DNA from: Cichorium intybus
Taxonomy: Eukaryota; Streptophyta; Magnoliopsida; Asterales; Asteraceae
Direction of reading: 5' to 3'
Length of the DNA: 64,000 bases
NCBI GenBank assembly: GCA_023525715.1
Contig: JAKNSD010000064.1
Location: 705,001-769,000, forward strand
Below are positions 1-10,634 of the stretch, in pieces; the stretch's first letter is position 1; every line of letters starts with the position of its first letter. Made by a program: the position numbers and the translations under genes. The notes under the pieces are model-generated. The model was not told where the DNA came from and ran no database searches. It worked only from the letters and a program-made list of their open reading frames with translations.

Positions 1-70
1 ATTTATTTTTAAAAAATAACAATATCGAAAAATTCAAAAAAAAAAACAAAAAAATGAAATGGGTTTTTTG

Positions 71-586
<516 letters not shown>

Positions 587-1300
587 TTGCCATCCCAAAG
601 CTTCCCCACGTTCCTATATCATAAAATCGATTTTCAGAAATGTCTACAAATTGAATTTATTCAAGTTTAGTATACACATGCACTATATAGACAATGGAAC
701 CTATTAACTTTTTCAAAAATCTCGTCTTACATGCAATACCAATGCTTCCACAAGATCCTGTACCACAAAACAAGTTATTAGAATAGTGTATGATTTCATC
801 CTTTTGAGTTTAACTATGTAACACATAGAATCATCTAACTTTTCAATAAACTCGAACGTACCTGCACATGCATTCTCGTCACAAGTTTCTGTACCGCCAA
901 GGAAATTTTCAGAGAAATGTATGAGTTTATTCTAGTTAATTAACATATATAGACACAAAGTAAACTCTAATTAATTTTCTATAAATCTGTACATACTTGC
1001 AATCCCAATGCTGCTTCAAGTTTCTGCATGTGCCACCAAATTAACAAATATCCATTGATGTGCGTTAGTTCATCGTAGTTAAGTTTGCATACAGACTCAA
1101 ACGAAACTCTTAATTTTCAAAGAATGCGAACTTACTTGCAATTCACCTCCTTCAGATTCCTGCACCACAAAATAGATTTTCAAAAAGGTGTTACGAGTTT
1201 ATTCTAGTAAATTAATCTAGCATTTATATTGACACAAATGAACTTAAGTTTCAACAAATTTTAGCTTAATTAGCTGGCGTTACAATGTTTCTACGAGTTT
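587..1300 (-). other. Tandem ladder of micro-exon-like units 3' of the kinase exon
   Basis: Six short blocks repeat at intervals of about 131-144 bp, after a 195-bp first gap. In minus-strand order they lie at 1274-1300, 1136-1159, 997-1023, 862-888, 731-757 and 587-613. Five are 27 bp and one is 24 bp. They resemble the last 27 bp of the kinase exon (1469-1495), which encodes KLEKALELL. The five intact-looking blocks are preceded by AG and followed by GTAAGT, GTATGT, GTACGT or GTAAGA, and translate in phase 0 as ESEGGELQ, KLEAALGLQ, KLVTRMHVQ, DLVEALVLH and ERGEALGWQ. The block at 1274-1300 has lost both splice sites and contains TAA. The sequence between blocks is also similar, so the repeated unit is exon plus intron. 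Whether the exons are spliced in vivo is unknown. Confidence 0.65.
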
Positions 1301-1468
1301 CCTACCACCGAACAGGTTTTGAAAATGGGATCCCTTTGAAAATACTAAATGTGTGAGTTCATCCTACTAACAAGTTTACAAATATAGGTTGTTCCAAAAA
1401 AATAAAAAATAAAAAGCTTACATATATAGGTACAAAATACAGAATTTTCGGCAGATTTTTGAACTTAC

Positions 1469-2380
1469 TAGCAATTCCAATGCTTTCTCAAGTTTCTGTA
1501 AAACCAAATCAATTGAGGGTCGTCCTTTCTGATCATCGTGCAAGCATTGAATTGCAATCTCCAAAAACTCTTTCATGGATTCCGAGTCTTCGCAATCAAG
1601 ATCCATAATCTCATCTATTTTTCCTTCTTTGTAGCAGCCTCGGACCAGTGGGACAAGATGTCGTTGTCCACCAATTACATTCATGAAGCACAACCTCCCG
1701 CATAATGCTTCTAATAACACTACGCCAAAAGAATAAACATCAGACTCTTTGGTTAATATCCCAGTGTCAATGTACGCCGGATCACAGTAACCATGTGTGC
1801 CACCAGCATTGGTGATGAGATAAGTCTCATGTTCATTTGCACGACCTATTTTGGAAAGTCCTAGATCCGCAATCATTGCTTTCCAGTTATTATCTAAAAG
1901 AATGTTTGCACTCTTTATATCCCTGTGGATAACTCTATGATTTTCTCCAACATGGTTGTGAAGATAATCCAAACCGCGAGCTGCATCGATGCATATATTC
2001 ACCCGTTGCTTCCATGTGAGTGTACACGTGGTGTCAGCCGTATTTAAGTACCTATCGAAGCTTCCATGGTCTGCGTACTCATAAATCAGGATTTTTTCAT
2101 TGCCTTCGTCACAGAAACCAAGAAGTGAAACCAGGTTTGGATGCTTATAACGCGAAAGCAAGTGAATCTCTGTTAAGAACTCTTTAACACCTTGACCAGA
2201 AAGGTTAGTAAACGGCAGTCGCTTTACAGCAACAGATGTAAGATTACCGGAAAGTGTGAGTTTGCCTGTATAAACCGGGCCATAACCACCTTTTCCGATA
2301 ATGGTTGTGAAGTTTTTGGTGGCTACTACAATATCTTGAAAGGATATTCTAAGGTGCTCTAACTCTTTAAAGAAAGACAT
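1469..2380 (-). CDS. Receptor-like cytoplasmic Ser/Thr kinase, first exon
   Basis: A 304-codon exon encodes a complete protein kinase domain. Motifs read directly are a glycine loop IGKGGYGPV (residues 28-36), VAVK lysine 53, alpha-C glutamate 71, the catalytic loop HRDIKSANILL (152-162), a metal-binding DLG triplet (172-174) in place of the usual DFG, and DVYSFGVVLLEAL. There is no signal peptide or membrane span, so it is a cytoplasmic kinase of the receptor-like superfamily. It resembles the plant group that begins with a short leader ending in an ATNNF-like motif (here ATKNF). The start at 2380 is chosen because this leader is short and typical. The exon ends exactly at a GTAAGT donor (1463-1468) after LEKALELL; reading on adds a spurious tail. 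Related plant kinases can carry a C-terminal phloem-protein-2-like domain (from memory); none is visible here. The substrate is unknown. Confidence 0.85.
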
Positions 2381-2864
2381 TATATTTGTGCAATTGTGTG
2401 GGAACTGGAAAGAGGAAGTAGAAGATGAGACCGGGGTATCAGATATTTATCCTCGAAAAACGTAAAAGAAAGGTCACTTTGTTAATGATAGTTATTTGTT
2501 TTATGTTGTCGTTATATCTACCGACAAGTAAAATTTGTTTAATATATACAAAGTAAATCCATTGCTTATTTTACGGGTCGAGCATTTTTGTGGCAGCAAA
2601 TTGGTTATGTTAAACAATATATGAATCGCTCTGATTTTAGCTATAAGAACTATCAACATGACCTGGTAGTGATTCTCGAAATACAGTTAACTCATGTTAA
2701 AAATTCCACATGCTTCAATCTTAAAGTGGCCTTCAGTTAAAAAACAAAATATTTTCCACAATAACTAATGTTAGCTACGCTGTATTTAATTAGTTGAGTT
2801 AAATTTGTTTTGCAAATAAAAATATATGACTGGATGCCCACACTTAATTTGATTAAATATCTTA
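2381..2864. other. Kinase upstream region, no gene seen
   Basis: AT-rich sequence upstream of the minus-strand kinase. It should include its promoter, but I see no distinctive TATA box or element that I can place with confidence. Confidence 0.4.
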
Positions 2865-3076
2865 AGTCAGTAAAAGCCAAGTTGCCGGCTTGCCGGCTTG
2901 TTATAATTACAATTAAATTTAATGTCAATTGAATAGCAATATACAATTCAATGCATATATAACGTCATCGGTTGGCAAAAGTACCTTAAGGTCTAGCTAG
3001 TAAGACTTGCCGGCTTCGTAAATTACAATTAAATTGCAAATCAGTACTTGAATACCTATTGGAAGTCAATGCATAA

Positions 3077-4508
3077 GGCTTCACGGAGTAGTCTCGCCAA
3101 GGGGGTCGCCAAGCCCCTTGGCCGCTCGCCAGCACCACTCCACCGCCACTCGCCAGCGGGCTCGCCAAGATCAACTCGCCAAGGGCTTTCAGAAATTGTC
3201 AAAATAACCCCCTGAACGGCTAGAAATTTAATTTGGAAGCTTTTAAAAATTTTACACTTTTAACCCATATATTAAAAATAGCCGTTTTTTTTTTTAAAAA
3301 ATCAGAATTTTAAAACCTCTTTCATCCCCTATATATACAACACACTCTCATTCATTTCACACAAGAATCCCTTCCAAAACTCTCTCAAAATGTCTTCAAA
3401 CAAAAAGAAATGTTCAAAATCTTCCAAGAACCAATCTTCCAACACTCCACCTCCAAACCATCCATCAAACGTAGATACAAATGTTTATCATCCAATAATG
3501 TTTTCACCACAACCCGATGAGCCGTTGTTTTCACCGACACAAAACCAATTCTTAGCCAACTTTGTCTACAATTTATCCCAAAACCAAAATACTTTTCCCA
3601 CACAATCTCCAAATTTTTTCACCACACCTTCTCCACCACAAGTACACTCTCAAGGTTCTGGAACACAATTCTTCTCAACTCAACCACGACGTCTTCTTGC
3701 ATCGGACTCGGAAGAAGAAGAAGAAGAACAACAAGAAGTTGAAGAAGAAGACGAAGAAGAAGAAGAAGAAGAACCACAACCAAAAAAATCATCAAAAGGT
3801 CGTGGAAAAGGGAAAGCCCCAGCGAAACAGAGAGCCAAGGTAGAGCCTTGGAAAGTTGATGAGGTGATAGCTTTAGCAAAAACTTGGGTGGACATATCGG
3901 AGGATGCGGTTCACGGAAACGACCAAGAAACCCAAGTTTTCCAAAAAAGGATTTGGCAATTATGGTGTCAGCGAATGGGTCGTACATACCGTACCCACCA
4001 GTCACTATACTCGAAATGGCGTGTTGTAAGTAAAATTGCCAAGGGATTTGAGGCGATTTTTGCACAATGTAAACGAAATTGGCCAAGTGGTGCCAATATA
4101 GATGATGTGATGCTGGCTGCTCGGCAGCAATATATTGACAAAAATGGCACCAAAAATCCTTTCAATACCCATGCGGAAGCGTTTTGGAGGGTAATCCGAG
4201 ACAATGAAAAATGGAAGGAACAAACTTCCTTTCATCAGTTCGCCGTTGGAATAAATGCAACCAAACGCTTCAAATCCTCCACATCCACACACTCTCAATC
4301 TTTTAATGAAATGTTTTAATTTTAAGTAAAAAAAACGAATTCTGTTTGTACAAGGACTAAAGTTGTAATTTCTCAAATTAATTTGGTTGGCAGTTCCTTG
4401 GCCATTGGCCACCACTCCCTACAAAATGGCCAAAACCTGTCAATCATTGTCTGGCCCACAAAAACCCCTTGGCCATCCCTTGGCCATTGGCCACCACTCC
4501 CTGCAGCC
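3077..4508 (+). mobile_element. PIF/Harbinger-type DNA transposon carrying ORF1 only
   Basis: The element is 1432 bp. The left end GGCTTCACGGAGTAGT and the right end read on the minus strand GGCTGCAGGGAGTGGT form imperfect terminal inverted repeats. Both ends are flanked by TAA (3074-3076 and 4509-4511), the 3-bp target duplication typical of PIF/Harbinger. Subterminal regions are rich in GGCCAA / TTGGCC and CTCGCCA motifs. The only gene inside is the Myb/SANT-like ORF1; no DDE transposase gene is present. It is therefore probably non-autonomous and would depend on a transposase encoded elsewhere. Confidence 0.85.
3390..4319 (+). CDS. Harbinger ORF1-like Myb/SANT-type DNA-binding protein
   Basis: 309 codons. 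The first ~150 residues are low complexity: Ser/Asn/Pro-rich, then a long Glu/Asp tract (about 108-132), then a Lys-rich basic patch (about 134-150). From about residue 155 a conserved domain reads WKVDEVIALAKTWVDIS, later FQKRIWQLW, SLYSKWRVVSKI and AEAFWRVI. This is the Trp-rich trihelix/Myb-like pattern of plant Harbinger ORF1 proteins, which genome annotations often mislabel as glutathione S-transferase T3-like. In the family, ORF1 helps the transposase bind and enter the nucleus. A TATATATA box (near 3330-3337) lies about 55 bp before the ATG, and the frame is uninterrupted. It is the only gene within the transposon. Confidence 0.82.
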   Translation: MSSNKKKCSKSSKNQSSNTPPPNHPSNVDTNVYHPIMFSPQPDEPLFSPTQNQFLANFVYNLSQNQNTFPTQSPNFFTTPSPPQVHSQGSGTQFFSTQPRRLLASDSEEEEEEQQEVEEEDEEEEEEEPQPKKSSKGRGKGKAPAKQRAKVEPWKVDEVIALAKTWVDISEDAVHGNDQETQVFQKRIWQLWCQRMGRTYRTHQSLYSKWRVVSKIAKGFEAIFAQCKRNWPSGANIDDVMLAARQQYIDKNGTKNPFNTHAEAFWRVIRDNEKWKEQTSFHQFAVGINATKRFKSSTSTHSQSFNEMF

Positions 4509-4656
4509 TAAGATTATACGTTGGCAAAATTACGTTAAGATCTAGTAAAGACTTGCCGACTTGTTAAATTACATTTAAATTGCATTTGATAATTAAATAC
4601 CAATATCCAATTCAACTCATTAGATTAATTATACGATGCAAAAGTACCTTAAGATC

Positions 4657-7390
4657 TTATCATTGAGAAAAGAAAGAGGGAAAAGTTTTGTTGTATTCAA
4701 TATAATTACTGTATTACAAAGAAAGAGAATATATACATCTTGTTATTCTACACACTATTTACTAGCTTGCACCTAATAACTTACAGCTATGATTAAATTA
4801 AGTGTCTAATCCTAACCACTTACTAACTGTGGTTAAGTAAGCATAACAGAAAATAACGGAAGTGGAAGTACAATGCTATTATCCCCCTCAAGATTTACCT
4901 TGGAAAATGTTTTTCAAAACCATCTTGGATACAATTGGTAACATTTTGTGTCTTGGCAGTGGTTTGGTGAAAATGTCCGCCAGTTGGTGCGTTCTGTTGT
5001 GCGTATATGCATGAGCTTAATGGTGTTGTCCAAAATCGTGTCTCGTATAAAGTGGCAATCGAGCTCAGTATGTTTAGTCCTTTCATAGAATGTTGGATTT
5101 GATGCAAACTGAATGGAAGATTCGTTATCACAAAACACCAAAGTGGGTTCATTGAGATGTATGTCAAAATTACTAAGCAAGTGATGAAGCCAAATAATCT
5201 CCGTTGTAGCAGCAACAATAGCATGATACTCGGCTTCGGTGGATGATCAAGAAACGATTGTTTGCTTATTTGATTTCCAATAAATCATGGAATCACCCAA
5301 GAAAATGAAAAAACCAAAAAACAGACCTTCTTGTATCAGGACATCCAGCCCAATCTGAGTCAGAAAAAGCTCGAATTTTTAAGCATGGTTTGGAAGAGAG
5401 AAAAAGACATTGACCAGTATTAAGCTTTAAAAACTTTAGAAGATGGTTTGCAGCTTGAAAATGTGGCATTTTGGGATTGGTAACTAACTGACTTAATCGA
5501 TTGACTGCATATGTGATATTTGGCCTTGTTATTGTTAAGTACATTAATCTCCCAATTAGATATCTGTATTGAGAAGGAATATGTAATGGTGCAGGATCCA
5601 TGGGATAGTTGACTGGTTAGGTAGCCAACATGCCTGTATCTTCTAGTAAATTGAGAACATAATTTCTCCATGAAATAAAGATTCCTTATGAAGATCTAGC
5701 AATTTCAAGACCCAAAAAAGGTTGCAACTTTGCCAAATCTTTAAGCTTAAACTTTTTGTTTAATCACTGTTTTACATCATCAATTTCTTTGAGGAAGCAC
5801 ATGTCAATACAATATCGCCCATATATACTAAAAGTTCCACATAAGTTGCCCCTTTTCCTTTGTAAAACAAAGAGTAATCTGCCTTAGATTGAGTAAATAT
5901 TTCTAAAATCAAGAAAGAAGAAAAAGTTGCATACCATTGTCTTTATGCCAGCCTCAAACCATACAATGATTTTTGCAGCTTGACACCATTTGTTTATTCT
6001 TGAAGTTGACATTATTACATTTATGGTAACTTTATATATACTTCTTCATCTAATTCACCATTGAGAAAGGCATTGTTGACGCCCAATTGAATGAATGGCC
6101 ATGATCTTTGAGCATCTAAATCCAATAACAATTCAACTATGACAAGTTTTGCTACTGGAGAATAAGTATCTAAGAAATCGATACCCTCTTGTTGATTAAA
6201 ACATTTGGCAACCAGGCGTTCCTTATAACGCTCAATCGTTCCATCTGATTTACTTTTAATTTTAAAACCATTTAGATCACAATGCTTTTCTTTCTGGAGG
6301 TAGGGGCACAATTGTCCAAGTTTTATTTTCCTCCAAAGCCTATAATTCTTCCTGCATAACTAAGTTCCATTCTTTTGATTTAGAAGCTTCAAGATAAGAT
6401 TAGGTTCAGATTCAGTGGAAAGGGATAAAGTAAAAGCTTGATATTTGGGAGAAAGATTGGAGTAATAAATGACAGATGATAAATGATATCTTTAGTTATT
6501 ATAGTAACATTATTAACCAAAGCATAATGATAGTCCTATAAGTAAGAAGGACGAGTTCTTACTCTAGTAGGCCTAGTATTGTTGGATTGTTGATTTATAA
6601 TTGGAGGATCATCAGTGAAAGTGGCTGTTGTGGGACAGATGCCGTAATTTTTGAATCATCACATCAAAGACATCATTTTGTGAACAGGGCATTATCATAG
6701 ATTGAAAAGGATTCGATTGGTTTTTGTATTTGGAATGATGAAATGGGAAAACTCTTCATGAAACACTACATCTTGAGACATAAAAATATAGTTAGTCTCA
6801 ATATCCATCATTTTATAAGGATTTATTCCTACTGGATAACCAATGAATACACAACATCTAGCATGTGCAGTGAACTTATTTATGTGACTTAAAAGGGTAG
6901 AAGCAAAAGCTAAAACAACCAAAACTGCGAAAATCTTGAGTAATCAGGTTGGTATTGATACAATTTTTGAAATGGAGACAAATTTTTGAGAGTAGTGGAA
7001 GGGGTAAGATTTATGAGAAAAGTGGCACACAATACATTCATATCAATATTCAATAAGAGTATTAGACTGAAAGAACAAGGATCTAGCAACATTTAATAGG
7101 TGTTGATGCTTCCTTTCCACTACAAAGTTTTGTTCAGGTCGTTGAACACAAGCGAACTGGTGTAATACCCCTTTCTGATTAAAAAAATTTAGTAAAAGCC
7201 AATTCTTTCACATTATGAGATCTAAAACCTTTGATCTTGGTATTAAACTGAGTTTCACTCATGGCAAAGAAACATTGTATTATGCTTTGAATCTCTTAAT
7301 TGTGTTTCATCATATAAACCCAAATGAATTAAGCGCAAGTATCCACAATTGTTGCAAAATATTGATAACCTTTGTAATCTAATGCAGTCA
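4657..7390 (-). mobile_element. Degenerate Ty1/copia retrotransposon, 5' truncated
   Basis: The minus strand holds, in order from high to low coordinate, integrase, reverse transcriptase and RNase H pieces. They are followed by a purine-rich tract CTTGAGGGGGAT (about 4881-4892) and an AT-rich 3' LTR-like segment (about 4657-4883) containing TATATA. The 115-bp host repeat resumes at about 4655. The 5' half (5' LTR, gag, protease) is missing, and the body ends near 7390 at AT-rich sequence leading into the triplet-rich palindrome. The LTR borders are approximate because no second LTR is present for comparison. Confidence 0.75.
4895..7380 (-). pseudogene. Copia pol remnant (integrase, RT, RNase H)
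   Basis: Scattered frames carry copia pol signatures. At 6695-7092 there is the post-integrase region (CCVFIGYPVG, VVFHEE). At 6021-6311 there is an RT segment (ERLVAKCFNQQEGIDF, TYSPVAKL, NAFLNGELDEEVY). At 5293-5601 there is the RT/RNase H connection (YLIGRLMYLTITRPNITYAV, FSDSDWAGCPDTRR). At 4914-5180 there is the RNase H end (FCDNESSIQFASNPTFYERT). Stops and frame changes separate them, so it is an old copy. Its wording differs from the copia family at 45-59 kb, which marks it as a different lineage. Confidence 0.8.
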
Positions 7391-7703
7391 TCCACAATTA
7401 TTATTGATATTATCTATTATTATCTTTATTATTGCACCTATACAAACATACAAAAATACATATAGTCCTTTTGTATTTTTTTTTCTATTTCAAGTGTCAA
7501 AAGTGATTTTATTTTGTTTATATTTTTGGTATGTATGTGTATGTGTATGTGTGTATGTATGTATATTTATTATTCTGATTGTGCAAGTGCTTGTATAATA
7601 TACTTCTGAAAAAAATGAAGCAAAGAAAATGATATTTGACCATCGAAAACGACCATATGTTTTTTTGTATGTATGTCTAACTCCAATAATAAAAATAATA
7701 AAT

Positions 7704-7736
7704 AATGAACAACAACAACAACAACAACAACTACAA

Positions 7737-7771
<35 letters not shown>

Positions 7772-7776
7772 TCAAT

Positions 7777-7820
<44 letters not shown>

Positions 7821-7866
7821 TAGGAACAACAACAGCAACATCAAATAATAACAACAACAACAACAA
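7704..7866. repeat. (CAA)n/(CAG)n compound triplet array
   Basis: ACAACAACA followed by AACAGC-type hexamers and then ACAACA. It produces spurious Val/Ala-rich frames on the minus strand. Confidence 0.95.
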
Positions 7867-7929
7867 TACTTAGAAGAAGAGTAATAATAATTGAATTAAC
7901 TATATGAAAAGGAAAAGAAAGCAATAAAC

Positions 7930-8003
7930 GATGAGTTCAATTGGTCGAACGGGAAAGTGATCACCTATACACAACATTGGTCCTAGTTTGAATCTTGTCT
8001 AGT
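7930..8003 (+). mobile_element. tRNA-like SINE head, copy 1
   Basis: TGGTCGAACGG fits the Pol III A box (TRGYNNANNNG), and a degenerate B box (AGTTTGAATC) follows about 35 bp later. It is homologous to the opposite-strand copy at 8083-8155. No full SINE tail or target duplication was found, so the SINE label is tentative. It is not a functional tRNA because no cloverleaf forms. Confidence 0.45.
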
Positions 8004-8082
8004 GTTTTTTTGTTGGGGTAACAATAAAAGAGTTAAAACTTTAATTTTTTAACACCGTCAAAAATAACCCAACCAAAAAAAT

Positions 8083-8155
8083 GTATTTGGCCAGGATTCG
8101 AACTCGGACCAAAGCTCCGGGTGGATGACCACTTTCCCATTCGACCATTAGACAT
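8083..8155 (-). mobile_element. tRNA-like SINE head, copy 2
   Basis: On the minus strand TGGTCGAATGG matches the A box, and AGTTCGAATCC matches the B box at 10 of 11 positions. It lies on the other side of the palindrome centre from copy 1 and in opposite orientation. The B box is better preserved than in copy 1. Confidence 0.5.
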
Positions 8156-8228
8156 CATTCATTTTATTCATTCCCTTTTTATTTATATAATGTAATTCAG
8201 TTATTATTATTATTGCTCTTTCTAACAA

Positions 8229-8300
8229 TTGTTGTTGTTGTTGTTGTTGTTGTCGTCGTCGTCGTCGTTGTCGTCGTCGTTGTTGTTATCGTTGTTGTTA
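8229..8300. repeat. (TTG)n/(TCG)n triplet array
   Basis: TTG repeats pass into TCG repeats and back to TTG. It is the right-arm counterpart of the 7704-7866 array. Confidence 0.93.
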
Positions 8301-8517
8301 CTACTACTTCTACCATCATCATCATCATTATTAGCTTTACTATTATTTATTAGTATTAACTGTATTATAATGTTTATTATTGCACCTACACATGAATATA
8401 CATACATACACAACTCTTTTGATTTTTCATATTTCGATCGTCAAATGTTGCTTCATGTTTTAGCAACTTTATTATACAAGTGTGTGCAACATTGGAGCTC
8501 ATACACATGCACACAAC

Positions 8518-8564
<47 letters not shown>
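8518..8564. repeat. (TTA)n microsatellite
   Basis: About 15 perfect ATT/TTA triplets. Confidence 0.96.
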
Positions 8565-8565
<1 letters not shown>

Positions 8566-8883
8566 TTGCAATTACACAGATAATACACATACCGACGGAA
8601 TGGAAAATATAAGCAACGAAATATCAACATAAATTTGTTCCTAATAATGATAATAAAGATAATAATTGCAATAATGATTCAGATTTCCATACCCATTGTC
8701 ATTGAATGATCCATTGTAGCAATCATTATCGTAATGGTTATAGACCGGGCCACCATAACACATGTATTGGTTCGTGTACATGTGATCGCCCATTATGAGG
8801 ACGTACACATACAGAAAATTAAAAACTAAAATCAAACATCAAAAGAGAAATCAAAAATTAACATAGAGTGTCAAGCACACAAC

Positions 8884-8906
8884 TCCCCGGCAACAGCACT
8901 AAAATT
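8884..8906 (-). promoter_or_regulatory. Primer-binding site resembling the tRNA-Asp 3' end
   Basis: The minus strand reads TAGTGCTGTTGCCGGGGA, close to the plant tRNA-Asp-primed site TGGCGCCGTTGCCGGGGA known in several Ty3/gypsy lineages. It lies immediately after the LTR end at 8907, where such a site is expected. Confidence 0.65.
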
Positions 8907-9893
8907 TGACGGCTTTGCAGTCGTTGATGCGGTCAAAAATACTAAATTTATACCTTACGGCTCACTAGCTAGCGGCAAGTAAGGTTCGAACCGTGGAGTT
9001 CATGGTTGGCACTTTGTGTCGATAAACCAATCTATAGTGTCACTCTATAGACGATGGATCAATAACACGTGGGAACAACTGAAATCAAACAAACACCAAA
9101 ATAAACTCAGATCTGATTACAGATCGAGAAAACGACAATAAACCGAATGATTACATTTATAAATTAAAAACCAAACTCAAACCAATATCCAAACATCCAG
9201 ATCTAAACTAACAGAAGCAAAAGAACTATCCAACTAACCCAAACAAAACATCGAGTAATCGACTGAAATTCCAATTACGGAATACCTCGATACCGAGTTG
9301 ATAAAACAATAGAAATAACAAAGAACTAACCAAACTACGAATGAAATTGAGAAAAATCATGAAATCATGCTTTCAGATACCTTCTTGATGTCACGAGATG
9401 CCTCTGAAGTCGTACGGGGGTCCAGTATTTATAGTGGTGGAAAATAGGGTTCCAGAGGCGCAGACAAGGCTTTCCCGCAGCACAAGCCAATCCAGATCCC
9501 ATTTTCTCGGAGTTTGAATTTGAAAAACGCTGACTTTTGACTTTATCTGACATTAGCGTCGCTAACCAATGTGGTTAGCGTCGCTAATCCTGATCTAGAA
9601 CCTTCCTTCGCGTGTTTTAGAATTTGAACAGAAGATTATCCCGCTTTGGCACATTAGCAGTACTAATCACAAGGGTTAGCGTCACTAATCCTCCCATGCT
9701 CCACTTTCTTGTTCGTTTTGCTCCGTAACTTCTCCCAATTTGCACTTAAACCCCTGTATTTACACTAAAAACATATTCAAGCACTTTGGCACAAAAGTAA
9801 GTGATTATAGTCAATTAAGAAACATAAACTAACTAAAACCTAGCTCAATAACAACTATAATGCTTGACATTACTAGGCGTTAGCACGTCATCA
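8907..9893 (-). mobile_element. Ty3/gypsy-type LTR remnant
   Basis: On the minus strand the sequence opens TGATGACGTGC at 9893 and closes GCCGTCA at 8907, so it starts TG, ends CA and has complementary TGACG/CGTCA termini. A tRNA-Asp-like primer site follows directly. Length is 987 bp. The internal region is lost: about 250 bp past the primer site the sequence runs into the palindrome. It contains several copies of a short palindromic motif GTTAGCGTCGCTAA near 9553-9590 and 9650-9690. The small frame at 9365-9553 is not considered real. Confidence 0.65.
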
Positions 9894-10364
9894 ATAATGT
9901 GAATACATGCTACCACACTATATTGAATACATGTAATTATTAATACGTTGTGTTGATGTATTGCATAACAAATGCTTGTGTATGGTAATAATAGAATACA
10001 ATGCTTTGGTTATATGCCAAATAATAGTGTTAGAACTTAGTTCTCTTGGGTTAATAGTCGATGATAACAATGTATCGATAGATAGGTAGGAAGTAGGTAT
10101 AGACCTACATCTCTAGTGAGAAAGGGCATGAGCTGTCCCTGAATCCATGACGAGGGAAAGCCTTGTTTGATTCCAAATCATGACTAGTATGTGGTAGTGA
10201 TAGAATACGAGGAAGAAAGAGAATGTCGAGTGGCATCTATCTGAAATTGAAACCTAGTCCCTAGGATGATAGCTAATAAGATCCATGTATAGATACGGCA
10301 AGTCTGAGAGTGCAAATAAGTAAATCCCACTTATAGGGATAAGGCACGACATGCCTTTATAATG
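9894..10364. other. Non-coding sequence leading into the minisatellite
   Basis: No gene is seen. Phrases such as AGATAGGTAGGAAG and CATGACGAGGGAAAG hint at decayed minisatellite units toward the right end. Confidence 0.4.
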
Positions 10365-10634
10365 TAATAAAGAACTACCTCGATACATAGAGATGGACGT
10401 AATGAGGAACTGCCTTGCTAAATAGAGATAAGCATAATAATGAACTGCCTCAAAGGATAGAGAGGAACTTCCTCGACATATAGAGATAAATGTAAAGATG
10501 AACTGCCTCAATAGATAGAGATATAGAAGTGTAATGAGGAATTGCCTCGCGAAATAGAGATAAGCATGATGAGGAACTGCCTAGAAGGATACAGAGAAGT
10601 GCCTTGATAAATTGAGATAAGCGTAATGAGAAAC
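10365..10634. repeat. ~39-bp minisatellite, left block
   Basis: About seven imperfect units of the form GAGGAACTGCCTCGATAG followed by ATAGAGATATAGAAGTGTAAT. Frames across it give 13-residue periodic Leu/Ser/Tyr-rich peptides, which come from the 39-bp period and are not genes. Confidence 0.9.

Larger units (their letters stand above)
2865..4655. repeat. ~115-bp tandem repeat, interrupted by a Harbinger element
   Basis: About three imperfect units share GGCAAAAGTACCTTAAG, then ACTTGCCGGCTTGTTAAATT, then a TTCAATGCAT-like segment. Units start near 2865 and 2985, and again near 4530, with a partial copy at about 4640-4655. The second unit is cut at 3076/4509 by the Harbinger insertion, and joining the flanks restores the repeat. 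This is independent support for the element boundaries. Confidence 0.7.
7530..8560. repeat. Imperfect ~1-kb palindrome (inverted duplication)
   Basis: The left arm read on the minus strand matches the right arm over several hundred bases with gaps; the centre is near 8035. Matching landmarks are TTCGATGGTCAAAT (left, minus) and TTCGATCGTCAAAT (right, plus, near 8434), TATTATACAAG in both, the CAA/CAG arrays against the TTG/TCG arrays, AATAATAA..TGAATTA in both, and the tRNA-like segments next to the centre. It could be an old foldback transposon or an inverted duplication. Confidence 0.65.

Noticed and set aside
7570..7866. Val/Ala-rich minus-strand frame
   Set aside because: Generated by the CAA/CAG array; no conserved domain, and it lies inside the palindrome.
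8083..8155. Functional tRNA gene
   Set aside because: A and B boxes are present, but acceptor and anticodon stems do not form and a diverged inverted copy sits nearby; it fits a SINE head better.
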